Positions 5,776 to 15,300 of a stretch of 37,331 nucleotides of DNA are shown here, in pieces (the stretch's first letter is position 1; every line of letters begins with the position of its first letter). The notes under the pieces are model-generated. The model made no database searches and was not told the origin of the DNA. It saw only the letters and a program-made list of their open reading frames with translations. This DNA comes from Kiritimatiellia bacterium (GTDB lineage Bacteria; Verrucomicrobiota; Kiritimatiellia; RFP12; UBA1067), in the NCBI GenBank assembly GCA_017650345.1, contig JAGCFB010000010.1, positions 1-37,331 on the forward strand, written 5' to 3'. A program made the translations under genes and the position numbers.

Positions 5776-7281
5776 CTACATCATGGGATCCTGGACGAAC
5801 TCGCTGCGCTCGGGCGGACGCTCGGACGACTCGAAGCCGGGCGGCGCCTCGCCCGCCGGGAGCGCGCGGTCCTCGAAGCGCACGTATTCGCGGATGAAAT
5901 CGACGCGCACCTCGCCTATCTCGCCGTTGCGGTTCTTGGCGACGTCGATGATCGCCAGCTTCTCGTCGCCGCTCTCCGGGTCGGCGGAGTTGCGCGACGG
6001 ACGCCTCAGGAGGAACACGACGTCCGCGTCCTGCTCGATCGCGCCCGAGTCGCGCAGGTCCGAAAGCTTCGGCTTCTCGTACTTGTCGCCGCGCTGCTCG
6101 TTGGCGCGGGAGAGCTGGGAAAGGACGATCACCGGGATCTTCAGCTCCTTCGCCATCGCCTTGACCTGCTGGGAAATCTCAGAGACCTCGATCTGGCGTC
6201 CCTGCTTGGACTTCTCGTTGCAGCGGCAGAGCTGGAGGTAGTCGATCACGATCAGCTCTATCCCGTGCGCCTTCTTCATGCGGCGCGCGCGTGCGCGCAG
6301 GTCCATGATGTCCAGCCCCGCCGAGTCGTCCACGTATATCGGCGCGCCCTTGAGGTCGCCCACGGCCGCGAACAGGTTCTGCGTCAGCTGGTCCTTCTCG
6401 CTCCTCGGCACGAGGTTGCGGTTGAGGCGCCACAGGTTGATGTGGGCGCGTCCGCCGACCATGCGCTTCGTCAGCGCCTCCACCGGCATCTCAAGCGAGA
6501 AGATCAGCACCGGATGGCGCTTGCCGCCGTCCACCTCGACCGGCGGGTAGCGTCCGCCCTTCAGCGAAAGCATCTGTCCGAGCGCGGCGGACTCCGCGAT
6601 GTTCATCGCAAGGGAGGTCTTGCCGACGGAAGGACGCGCCGCGATGACGATCATTTCGGACGGCTTGAGCCCCTGGAGCTTCTCGTCGAGGTGCTTGAGC
6701 CCCGTGGAGAGTCCCTCGAACGTCGTGCCGTTGGACGAGAACATCTTGTCGATGCGGCGGAAGCTGTCGTCGATGGCGGCGGACCACGGCATCGTCCTGT
6801 CGCCGTGCGTGCCGATGGCGAGGAAGTCCTTCTCCGCCTCGCCGAGGACCGTCTGCGGGTCCGGGTACTCGCCTTCGTCGTAGCACTTGTCGATGACGCT
6901 CGCCGCGCGCTCGATGAGCGTGCGCCTGAGATGCTTGGAGCGGACGATCGAGAGGTAGTACTCGGCGTTGGCGGTCGATTGCACCTGCTCTATGAGCGAC
7001 TCCACGTATCCGACGCCGCCGATGGCCTCCAGCTTTCCGTTGACGCGCAGCTCCTCCATCAGCGTCAGCGGATCGAGCGGCTTCGACGCCCGGTTCATAT
7101 CGACCATGGTCTGGTAAACGGCGCGGTTGCGCGGATCGAAGAACGTCTCGGGCGTCACGCCTCCCGTGAGGCAGAGGTCCATGACGCGGTCCCCGCTCCT
7201 CCCGCGGGCGTCCAGCAGCACGGACCCGAGGACCGCCCTTTCGGCCTCGGTGTTGTTCGGTGGTGTCTTCAAATCGGTCAT
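5776..7281 (-). CDS. dnaB: Replicative DNA helicase
   Basis: A 501-residue hexameric helicase that unwinds DNA at the replication fork. The N-terminal domain begins PPNNTEAERAVLGSVLLD. The RecA-like domain has FEGLSTGLKHLDE, Walker A ARPSVGKT (215-222), FSLEMP (261-266), Walker B VIDYLQ (345-350), SQLSRANEQR and SDLRDSGAIEQDAD. About 20 extra residues, rich in Gly, Lys and Arg, separate the Walker A helix from FSLEM compared with the usual short linker. The C-terminal tail is rich in Pro and Glu. It heads an operon with pilD and a metallophosphoesterase. There is no Shine-Dalgarno sequence; an extended -10 box ends 6 nt before the ATG, indicating a leaderless message. Confidence 0.96.
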   Translation of the reverse strand: MTDLKTPPNNTEAERAVLGSVLLDARGRSGDRVMDLCLTGGVTPETFFDPRNRAVYQTMVDMNRASKPLDPLTLMEELRVNGKLEAIGGVGYVESLIEQVQSTANAEYYLSIVRSKHLRRTLIERAASVIDKCYDEGEYPDPQTVLGEAEKDFLAIGTHGDRTMPWSAAIDDSFRRIDKMFSSNGTTFEGLSTGLKHLDEKLQGLKPSEMIVIAARPSVGKTSLAMNIAESAALGQMLSLKGGRYPPVEVDGGKRHPVLIFSLEMPVEALTKRMVGGRAHINLWRLNRNLVPRSEKDQLTQNLFAAVGDLKGAPIYVDDSAGLDIMDLRARARRMKKAHGIELIVIDYLQLCRCNEKSKQGRQIEVSEISQQVKAMAKELKIPVIVLSQLSRANEQRGDKYEKPKLSDLRDSGAIEQDADVVFLLRRPSRNSADPESGDEKLAIIDVAKNRNGEIGEVRVDFIREYVRFEDRALPAGEAPPGFESSERPPERSEFVQDPMM

Positions 7282-7287
7282 GCAACT

Positions 7288-7296
7288 AGTATAGCA
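7288..7296 (-). promoter_or_regulatory. Extended -10 promoter of dnaB (leaderless)
   Basis: Minus strand reads TGCTATACT, then AGTTGC, then the dnaB ATG. The gap of 6 nt places transcription initiation at the start codon. At 16-18 bp upstream the sequence is GC-rich, with no recognisable -35 box. Confidence 0.72.
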
Positions 7297-7358
7297 TAAG
7301 ATGCCGCGCGGGGGACGATCGAGTTATCTTCAAGTATCTAAACAATGTAAACATGTTG

Positions 7359-8693
7359 TCAACAGAGCGTCTCCTTCGTCCCCGAGAGGCGGCTGCGCTC
7401 GCAGGCGAAGCCCATGAGGTGGCTCTCGACGCTCGCCTCCAGGCTGGACGAGAGGAGCGAGAAGTCGCGCGTATCGACCGCCTGCAGGAAGTCGCGCATC
7501 AGCGCGAGGTCTCCGCCGGCGTGTCCGCTGTCCTTGTACTTCTCCCCCTCCGGCGGGACGAACGACCAGACCTGCGACTTCCCCGTGTCGAAGCGGTGCA
7601 TCGTGAACGTCTTCCCGTCGCCCTCGATGTATCCGAGCGTGCCCATCACGCGCGTGCGGCGTCCGCCCCACGGGGTGAACGCATCCATCGTGAAGCTCGC
7701 CGTCGCGCCGCCCTCGAAGAGGAGCGTGGCGACGATGTGGTCCGGCTGGTCGTTGTCCATGCGATAGACGCAGCGTCCGTAGTCCGTCGTGCGCAGCCTA
7801 TCCATGATCGCGGCGGACGGACAGTCCTTCGCGAGGTCGAAGACGTACAGGAACCAGCGCTTGCGCTCGTATATGTCGATCGCGGAGTAGGGACACCTCC
7901 CCTCGTGCGGACACCCGTCCGTGCAGCGCGCCGTCGCGCCGGCGGGCGCCTTGTCCGCGCGGAAGAGCGCGATGCCGCCCTCCGCGGAGACGCGCACGCA
8001 GCGCCTGCCGACGAGCCACTTGAGGATGTCCAGGTCGTGGCACGTCTTCGCGAGGATCATCGGCGTCGTGGCCTTCGAGTCGTGCCAGTTGCCGCGGACG
8101 AACGAATGCGCCATGTGCGCGTACATGACCGGCTCCTGGTGCTGGATGCTGACGATCTCGCCGACGACTCCCGCGTCAAGCGCCTTCTTCAGCGCGCGGA
8201 AGTACGGCGCATAGCGCAGGACGTGCCCCACCGCCACCATTACGCCCGTCTCGCGCTGGCGCGCAAGGAGGTCCATGCACTCCTGCGCCGTCTGCGCCAT
8301 CGGCTTCTCCAGCAGGATGTCGTACCCCTGCCGCATCGCCTCCATCGCAGGCTCGTAGTGGAGCGCGTCCGGAAGCGCGACGATCATGACGTCCGCCAGC
8401 TTCCCGCCGCGTCCGGCCGCCAGCATCTCGCGGAAGTCGCCGAAGCGGCGCTCGGACGGAACGCCCCACCTGTCGCCCATCGCGTCGCGGCGCGCGGCGT
8501 CCGTGTCCGCGACCGCGACGACCCTCATCGTGCCTGGGTAGAGCTTCCCGTATGCGGTGTACTCGTTGCCGCGCGAGCCCGCGCCCATGACGGCGACGGT
8601 GATCTCGCGGGAGGTCTTTATCTCAAGCGGCTTCACTTCGCAGAGGAAATCTTCGTTCATTTGCTTTCGGACCTTTCTGGTCTCATGGTTCAT
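7359..8693 (-). CDS. Gfo/Idh/MocA family oxidoreductase
   Basis: A 444-residue NAD(P)-dependent oxidoreductase, typically acting on sugars or cyclitols. The Rossmann domain starts at ITVAVMGAGSRG (31-42), VVAVADTD follows, and the family EKP motif is at residues 129-131 (LLEKPMA). GHVLRYAPYF and CHDLDILKWL, which carry conserved active-site residues, come later. A cysteine-rich segment (RCTDGCPHEGRCPYSA) interrupts the C-terminal domain, as in a subset of this family. Substrate is unknown. The ATG at 8693 overlaps the RecD2 stop as ATGA and is preceded by AGGAG. An internal ATG at 8660 would remove 11 residues and is also plausible. It is the last gene of its operon. Confidence 0.92.
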   Translation of the reverse strand: MNHETRKVRKQMNEDFLCEVKPLEIKTSREITVAVMGAGSRGNEYTAYGKLYPGTMRVVAVADTDAARRDAMGDRWGVPSERRFGDFREMLAAGRGGKLADVMIVALPDALHYEPAMEAMRQGYDILLEKPMAQTAQECMDLLARQRETGVMVAVGHVLRYAPYFRALKKALDAGVVGEIVSIQHQEPVMYAHMAHSFVRGNWHDSKATTPMILAKTCHDLDILKWLVGRRCVRVSAEGGIALFRADKAPAGATARCTDGCPHEGRCPYSAIDIYERKRWFLYVFDLAKDCPSAAIMDRLRTTDYGRCVYRMDNDQPDHIVATLLFEGGATASFTMDAFTPWGGRRTRVMGTLGYIEGDGKTFTMHRFDTGKSQVWSFVPPEGEKYKDSGHAGGDLALMRDFLQAVDTRDFSLLSSSLEASVESHLMGFACERSRLSGTKETLC

Positions 8694-10906
8694 GTAAAAG
8701 GCAGCTCCTGCGCACCGTCCGGCGGCGGACCCGCCACGAGGTCCGCAAGCCCGGTGCGGCGCTCGCGGACGGTGTTGTTCTGTATCGCCTGGTTTATCGC
8801 GTAGGGGACTCCTATGAGGAGAACGAGCTTCTTCCCGCGCGTTATCGCCGTGTAGAGGAGGTTCCTCTGGAGCATCACGTAGTGCTGCGTGTGCATGATG
8901 ACGATCACGGCGGGATATTCGCTCCCCTGCGACTTGTGGATCGTCGTCGCGTAGGCGAGGACCAGCTCGTCCAGGTCGCCTGGCTCGTATGTGACGGGAC
9001 GTCCGTCGAACGTCACGACGATCTTGCGCTCGGAGGGCATTACGGACTTCACGAAGCCGACGTCGCCGTTATAGACGTCCTTGTCGTAGTTGTTCCTGAG
9101 CTGCATCACGCGGTCCCCCGCGCGGAAGACCGTCCCGCCGCGCGTCACGGCGTCGCCGGACGGGTTGAGCGCCTTCTGAAGCTCGAAGTTGAGGTTCTCA
9201 GTGCCGAGCAGGTTCCGCCGCATCGGCACGAGCACCTGCACGTCCTGGAGCGGATCCATGCCGAACTTCCTCGGAATGCGCGTCGTCATGAACTCTATCG
9301 TCCGCTTCACGCACTGCTCCGGATCCTCGCAGCGCATGAAGTAGAAGTCCGTGTCGCCCGGCCTCGTCTCCAGCGGCTCGCCGGCGTTGACGTGGTGGGC
9401 GTTGACGACGATGAGCCCCGAGGAGTCCTGGCGGAAGATGCGGTCGAGGCGCGTCGATGGGACTGCGCCGGACCTGATGAGGTCGCCGAGGACGCTCCCC
9501 GCGCCGACGCTCGGAAGCTGGTCCGTGTCGCCGACCCACACGACGGACGCGCCGGACGGGATCGCCGCCAGGAGGTCCGCCGCGAGCTTCACGTCGATCA
9601 TGGACGTCTCGTCGAAGATGAACACGTCCGCGTCGTACTGCTCGTCCGCATCGTACGTGAAGCGGTTCGTCACCGGGTTCCACTTCAGGAGCCTGTGGAT
9701 CGTCTGGGCGTCCGCGCCGACGGACTCCGTCATGCGCTTGGCGGCGCGTCCGGTTGGCGCGGCAAGGACGACCCTGAGCTTGCGCGCCTTGTAGATATCG
9801 ACGAGCGCGCGGATGATCGTCGTCTTTCCGACGCCGGGTCCGCCCGTGATGATGGAGAACTTGGACTTCAGCGAGCGGACGAGGGCGGTAGCCTGCTGGT
9901 TCGCGAGCGTGAAGCCCGCGCGCGCCTCCCACCACGCGAGCGCCTTGTCCGCGTCGATCGGACGGAACGGACTCGGCGCGGAGAGTATGCGGCGGACGTG
10001 CTGCGCGGCCTGCCGCTCGCTCCAGTAGAGGGAGCGCAGGTAGATGCGGCGCGGGGAGGTATTGGGGTCGCAGACGACGCGGCCCGCCGCAAGCTCCTCC
10101 TCCAACGCCGCGCCGAGCACCTCCGTCGGGATCTCCGTAAGCTCGTTCGCGTGCAGGAGCAGGTCGTTCTCGTACGTCCAGCAGTGTCCGCCGTCCTCCG
10201 CCTCCGTCTCCAGCGTGTAGGAGATGGACGCGCGGGCGCGCAGCGGGGAGTCCTTCGGGAATCCGACCGAGAGCGCGATCTTGTCCGCCGTCGCGAAGCC
10301 TATCCCCCAGATGTCGCGGCAGAGCTGGTACGGGTCGCCCTTGATTATCGCGATGGCGTCGGGTCCGTACCGGCGGACGATCTTCGTCATCTTCGCGATG
10401 GAGATGCCGTAGGTCTGTCCGAAGATCATGTTCTCGCGCATCGTCTCGTTCGCGCGCCAGCTCTCGCGGATCTGGGCGATCTTCGCCTTGCCGAGCTTCG
10501 GCACCTCCACGAGGCGGGCGGACTGGCGGGAGAGGACGTTGAGCGTGTCCTCGCCGAACGTATCGACGATGCGCTTGGCGAGCACCTTGCCGACGCCCTT
10601 GATGAGTCCGGACGCGAGGTAGCGCTCGATGCCGACGATTGAGCGCGGCGCGACGCAAGTTATGGACTCCGCCTTGAACTGGCGTCCGTGCACCTTGTCC
10701 GTGACCCACTGTCCGACGGCGGTGATCTCCTCGCCCTCCCACACGGCCTGCGCCTTTCCGACGACGGTCACCTCGCGTCCGCGCGCGAGCTCGAACTCCG
10801 TCGGCGGCTCGACGTGCAGCACGGTGTATCCGTTCTCGTCGTTGTGGAAGACGACGGACCTCACGGTCCCCTCGACCTTCTCCCTGGCTTCCTCGCTGTC
10901 GGCCAT
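8690..10906 (-). CDS. recD2: RecD2-type ATP-dependent DNA helicase
   Basis: A 738-residue SF1B helicase of the RecD2 (RecD-like, RecBC-independent) type, 5' to 3' in characterised relatives. The N-terminal beta domain (EGTVRSVVFHNDENGYTV) is followed by tandem helix-hairpin-helix-like regions at roughly 95-215 (GLIKGVGKVLAKRIV, IWGIGFATADKIA). The motor has Walker A GGPGVGKT (355-362), Walker B FDETSMID, motif III GDTDQLPSVGAGS, motif V ATTIHKSQGSEYPAV and motif VI YTAITRGKK. Length and domain order are normal. It follows the beta-CASP gene by 30 bp. A likely role is DNA repair or replication-stress tolerance; no recB or recC is present here. Confidence 0.95.
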   Translation of the reverse strand: MADSEEAREKVEGTVRSVVFHNDENGYTVLHVEPPTEFELARGREVTVVGKAQAVWEGEEITAVGQWVTDKVHGRQFKAESITCVAPRSIVGIERYLASGLIKGVGKVLAKRIVDTFGEDTLNVLSRQSARLVEVPKLGKAKIAQIRESWRANETMRENMIFGQTYGISIAKMTKIVRRYGPDAIAIIKGDPYQLCRDIWGIGFATADKIALSVGFPKDSPLRARASISYTLETEAEDGGHCWTYENDLLLHANELTEIPTEVLGAALEEELAAGRVVCDPNTSPRRIYLRSLYWSERQAAQHVRRILSAPSPFRPIDADKALAWWEARAGFTLANQQATALVRSLKSKFSIITGGPGVGKTTIIRALVDIYKARKLRVVLAAPTGRAAKRMTESVGADAQTIHRLLKWNPVTNRFTYDADEQYDADVFIFDETSMIDVKLAADLLAAIPSGASVVWVGDTDQLPSVGAGSVLGDLIRSGAVPSTRLDRIFRQDSSGLIVVNAHHVNAGEPLETRPGDTDFYFMRCEDPEQCVKRTIEFMTTRIPRKFGMDPLQDVQVLVPMRRNLLGTENLNFELQKALNPSGDAVTRGGTVFRAGDRVMQLRNNYDKDVYNGDVGFVKSVMPSERKIVVTFDGRPVTYEPGDLDELVLAYATTIHKSQGSEYPAVIVIMHTQHYVMLQRNLLYTAITRGKKLVLLIGVPYAINQAIQNNTVRERRTGLADLVAGPPPDGAQELPFT

Positions 10907-10936
10907 TTCCGCCTGCTGCCTCGCGTCCGCGCGCGC

Positions 10937-12337
10937 TCAGTCGAACTTGTACGTCTGGCCCGGAAGCGGCGCGACGGCAGTCGGAACGCCCATGTCCTTC
11001 AGGAGCTGCTGCATGGCGGCGACCTTCTCCGGCTCGCCGTGGACGGCGAAGGCGTGGCGGACGTTGTCCTTCACCTCGGATATCCAGTCCTGGAGTCCGT
11101 TGCGGTCCGCATGCGCCGAGAGCGCGTTGATGACCTCGACCTGCGCCTTCAGCTCGATCTCCTCTCCGAGGACCCTGAGCGGATTGGCCTTCTCGACCAC
11201 GCGGCGCCCGAGCGTGCCCTCGGCCTGGAAGCCGACGATGAGGATGATGTTGTACGGATCCTGGGCGCAGTGCTTGAGGTGGTGGAGGACGCGCCCGCCC
11301 TCGCACATGCCGCTCGCGGCGATGACGATCATGGGGCCTTCCATGTCGTTGAGGGCCATGGACTCCTCGGGCGAGCCGACGAACTGCATGCCGGGGTACT
11401 CCAGCGGATTCTTCCCCTCGTCGATCATGCGCCGCGCCTCGTCGTTATAGACCTCGCGGTGCCTCGCGTAGATCAGGGTCGCCTTCTGGGAGAGCGGCGA
11501 GTCGATGAACACCTTGACCTCGCGCGGCACCTTGCCGCGCTCGCGCAGGCGGTTCAGGTAGTAGATGATCTGCTGGGTGCGTCCGACGGAGAACGCCGGG
11601 ATGAGCAGCTTGGAGTTGTGGCGGTCGATGTACTTCAGGTAGCGCTCGAGCCGTAGCTCCACGTCGTCCGCACTCGGATGGAGCCTGTCGGCGTAGGTCG
11701 ATTCGACGATCAGGATGTCCGCGCCGGACGGATACTCGTAGTGGCGGATGATGGGCTGGTCGGGCTGTCCGAGGTCGCCGGAGAAGAGGAGCCGGTGGTT
11801 GTGTCCGTGGTCGGACCGGATGTCCAGCTGGACGAGGGCGGACCCGAGGATGTGTCCGGCGTTGAAGAACTCGAGGGTTATCCCGCGGGACAGCTCGCGC
11901 GGCTCGTGCATGTGGGTCGGGACGAAGAGCTTCATCAGCTCGTCCACGTCGCGCTCCTCGTACAGCGGCTCGAAAAGCTTCTTGCCCTCCCTGCGGCGGC
12001 GCTTGTTGATGTACTCGAGGTCGCGCTTCTGGAGGAAGCACGAGTCGCGCAGCATTATGTCGCAGAGCTCGGTGGTGGATTGGCGGGCGAAGACGCGTCC
12101 GGAGAAGCCCTGCCGCACGAGCTGCGGAAGGTTCCCCGAGTGGTCGATGTGCGCATGGGAAAGGATCACGTAGTCGATCGTCTTCGGATCGACGGGAAGG
12201 TTCCTGTTCTTCTCGAACGCCTCCTTGCGGTGGCCCTGGTAGAGTCCGCAGTCCAGAAGGATCCGCTTTCCGTTGGCCTCGACGAGATGCATCGATCCCG
12301 TCGTCGTCTGCGCAGCCCCGTAGAATGTTATCTTCAT
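10937..12337 (-). CDS. MBL-fold beta-CASP metallo-hydrolase, probable RNase
   Basis: A 466-residue metallo-beta-lactamase-fold protein of the beta-CASP class (CPSF-73/YsiA-like), predicted to cut or trim RNA. The zinc-ligand motif HAHIDHSG is at residues 61-68, followed by FNAGHILGSA, LLFSGDLG and the beta-CASP start ILIVESTYADR. Later are IPAFSVGRTQQIIYYLN, IAASGMCEGGRVLHHLKH and the C-terminal LSAHADR histidine motif. All expected metal ligands appear present. It is the first gene of the operon with recD2 and the oxidoreductase. An extended -10 box ends 7 nt before the ATG and there is no Shine-Dalgarno sequence, suggesting a leaderless mRNA. RNA substrate specificity is inferred from the family only. 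Confidence 0.93.
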   Translation of the reverse strand: MKITFYGAAQTTTGSMHLVEANGKRILLDCGLYQGHRKEAFEKNRNLPVDPKTIDYVILSHAHIDHSGNLPQLVRQGFSGRVFARQSTTELCDIMLRDSCFLQKRDLEYINKRRRREGKKLFEPLYEERDVDELMKLFVPTHMHEPRELSRGITLEFFNAGHILGSALVQLDIRSDHGHNHRLLFSGDLGQPDQPIIRHYEYPSGADILIVESTYADRLHPSADDVELRLERYLKYIDRHNSKLLIPAFSVGRTQQIIYYLNRLRERGKVPREVKVFIDSPLSQKATLIYARHREVYNDEARRMIDEGKNPLEYPGMQFVGSPEESMALNDMEGPMIVIAASGMCEGGRVLHHLKHCAQDPYNIILIVGFQAEGTLGRRVVEKANPLRVLGEEIELKAQVEVINALSAHADRNGLQDWISEVKDNVRHAFAVHGEPEKVAAMQQLLKDMGVPTAVAPLPGQTYKFD

Positions 12338-12344
12338 GAATAGA

Positions 12345-12353
12345 ATTATACCA
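12345..12353 (-). promoter_or_regulatory. Extended -10 promoter of the beta-CASP gene (leaderless)
   Basis: Minus strand reads TGGTATAAT, then TCTATTC (7 nt), then ATG. Transcription should begin at or beside the start codon. The promoter fits in the 32-bp gap after the giant gene's stop, and no clear terminator separates the two. Confidence 0.75.
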
Positions 12354-12369
12354 AAAATGGGGCGGCAGA

Positions 12370-15300
12370 TCAGTCGGCCGCAGGACCGGAGATGCTGACC
12401 TTCAGGCGGTAGCGCTGCACGCGGCCCGCCGGAATCGGGAGGCGCACCCTGTTGGGCAGGTCCTTGGTCACGGTGACCGAAGCCTCGGAAAGGACTTCAT
12501 CGGCTTCTCCAGGCACGCTCTTGACCGCAGTGACGGTAAGGACGACTCCCTCCGGGACGTTGAGATCCTTGAAGAACATCTCGATGTGCTCGCCGTCGGA
12601 AGCCATGGCGAGGTCCGCCGTCGGCTTGGACCCCTCCTGCGTGGGTGTCAGGCCAAGCGCATAGCTCTCCAGGTACGTGCATCCGTTCGCGCCGCGCGCC
12701 GCGGCAAGCAGCGTCTCCATGTCCCCGACGGTTGCCGGGGGGTTGGCGGCGATCACCGAACCGGCATATGTGAACGCCCATGAGGTCGGCACGGACACTT
12801 CCGTCCCTTCCGATTCGACAGGCAGCTCGTTGTAGGCGACGATGTCGATCTTGGCCCCGTTCGCCTTCGCGGCGACGATCGCATAGGGATGGCCCTGAAC
12901 GTCGATGGTCGTCAGCAAGGCGCCGTCGGCAAGCGTCTCGCTCGGCGTGACGCCCGCAATCAGCACGGCGGACTCTCCGCTCATGTCGATGCTGCCGGGA
13001 TCGATCCTCGTAAGGGCATCCGTGGGAAGCGTCAGCGTGCCGTTGACGGTAAGCGGCGCGTTCACCAAGATGAGCCTTGAGCCGCCAAGGAGCGTCAGCG
13101 AGGAGATCGCCGCATTGTTCGTCGATTCGAGGTAGCCATTGTTGCCGACGGTTACCGTGCCGTTCGCCCACGAGCCGCTGGATGTGAACACCACCTTGCC
13201 GTAGTTCTCCACCGTCAACTCACCGTATGTCGTGCTCGCGCCGGAGAGCGTAAGGGCATGGACCGTCTCATTCGTGCCGACAACCCACAGGCACGCATTG
13301 CGGCGCTTGTAGTTGTTATCCGAACTCGTGAACTGTCCAGAAAACACCGTGTCTTCCGCCTGCACCGTCTTTAGCGTACGGGAAGTATGGTCATCGTTGT
13401 AAAGCCCTCCAAATGTGGTGGCAATCTCGCCACTGCCGGAGAAGTTCCTGACTGCAAGATAGTTGTTGTTGTAGTTATCAGTCAGGACGAATCCTCCGGA
13501 GACATCCATATCCGGCAAGGCGGATTCGTTGAAGAGCGGCGGCTCGCCCTGGAAGTGCGGCCACGTGCTCCCGCTCCGCGTCACCACAAACCTGCCCGCG
13601 AAGTCCATTGCATTGGTGGCGTAGGTGTGAGCAGTGCTTGTTTTGAACTCCAAGGCACCTTCGGAGCCGGAAACCGGCGCAAGATTCACGTCCAGGAACT
13701 GCAATGTGCCGCCACCAGTCTTCTGGTAGTGGTAAGGTCCGTAGCCATTGTAGATAAGCGCCGTCTCCGTCTTGACAATGAACGTCATTCCGTCCTTGAT
13801 GTCGATGCCGGCATTGTTCCTGAGCCTGATCTTCGCCGAGCACTCCACAGTTCCAACGCTATCATCATCCGAAGGCAGCACCGTTATGCGGGTCTGCGTT
13901 CCCATGAGATCTATCGCCACGCCGCTGCCGTCGCCATCGCCGTTGATTATGGCGCCTGTATGGAAATACATGGCGTTGCTGCCGCTCTCACCGATGGTCC
14001 AACGTCCGTTAAGCGTAAGCGTACCGTAAACCTCGACTCTTGCGCTGCTGTTGTAGCCTATCGCATCCGAAGTCGTCGAAACAAGCGTCGCGTCAGATTC
14101 CACCAGAAGGGTTCCCTGGATCACCCTGTCGCCAAGGTGAAGCGCCGTCGTTCCGTCGCCGCCGATCGTAAGACGCGCTCCGTCCGGAACGGTCAGGCTG
14201 ACACCAGCAAGCTTAGTCACGCCGTCAAGAGTCAGGTTGGCTCCATTTGCGATCGTCAGCGTGCCGGAACCGGTGATGTCTCCGTCGATAATGTAGAGCG
14301 GATTGTTTGCGTTGTTGATCTTGACCGTGACGCCTGCGGCGACGATCAAGTTGGTCGCCGTCATGTGGTTGGTTCCGTCGCCTTCGAGAAGCAGCGTGCC
14401 GGAACCGAAGACATTGATCGTGCCGTACGTGCGCGTCGCGTTGACGGTGAGCGTGTTCGTTCCGTTGACGCGGATTCCAACCGCGGCGCAGTCGTCAGGG
14501 ATGCTTCCCGATGTCCACCTCTCCCCGTCCGCAAGGTTGCCGCCGCCGTTCTCTTCGGCAGGGGCCCACATGAGCGGAAGAAGGTTGTTGCCGTCGATGA
14601 ACGAGGGATCCACCGACACAAACTCGCCATTGACTTTCTTAACGTACTGCACGACGCCGGACGCAATGTTGGGCTCAAAGCCCAATGCCAGATGCTCTTC
14701 TGCGACTACGAATATCAAGGTGCTGCTCGCCGGAATAGTAATCGTGGCATCAATGCCGGTAAGCATGTAAACGGTTGTGTCCTCGGCGATGTCGCAGACG
14801 TTGAACCCTGAGACCGGGGAATCCGAGAGATCGACCGAGTCGTTGATGACAAGCGTCTTCGTGCCGCTCGCGTTGCCACCGTTGACCGTCACGCCCTCGA
14901 ACACGCCGCCGTTTATCGTCAGCGTCGCGGTACCGGCGACAGTCGCCCTGTCCGTTCCGATCCCGCGCGCACCTGCTGTGATCGTAATGTTACTGTACGT
15001 ACCGCCGTTCAACGTTACTGAGCTGTTTCCGCCGACCGTCGCGTACATGCCGGTGTTGTTCTCGATAAATCCGCCGCCTGTTATGTCGCCGGTGAATATT
15101 ACCGTATCGGGAGCGCTCACGACGACAGAGGCGTCGTTGGAAATTGCGTATCTGCCGCCACTTCCGTTGCTTGCCCCGAAGCCTGCGCAACCGCCGATGA
15201 GACGTTTGACGAAGTTCGTCTCCTCGGGGATGGAAAGGGCCATGAGATCGACCGTCACCGAAGAAGAGCCTTTTACGGTGGCCTGCGTACTGCCAGCGTT

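Noticed and set aside
5527-7299. Long plus-strand open frame opposite dnaB
   Set aside because: Its translation is Arg/Leu/Val/Asp-rich with no motifs, a typical antisense shadow of a GC-rich gene. The other long plus-strand frames (8882-10642, 30056-31693, 33077-35368 and others) are the same.
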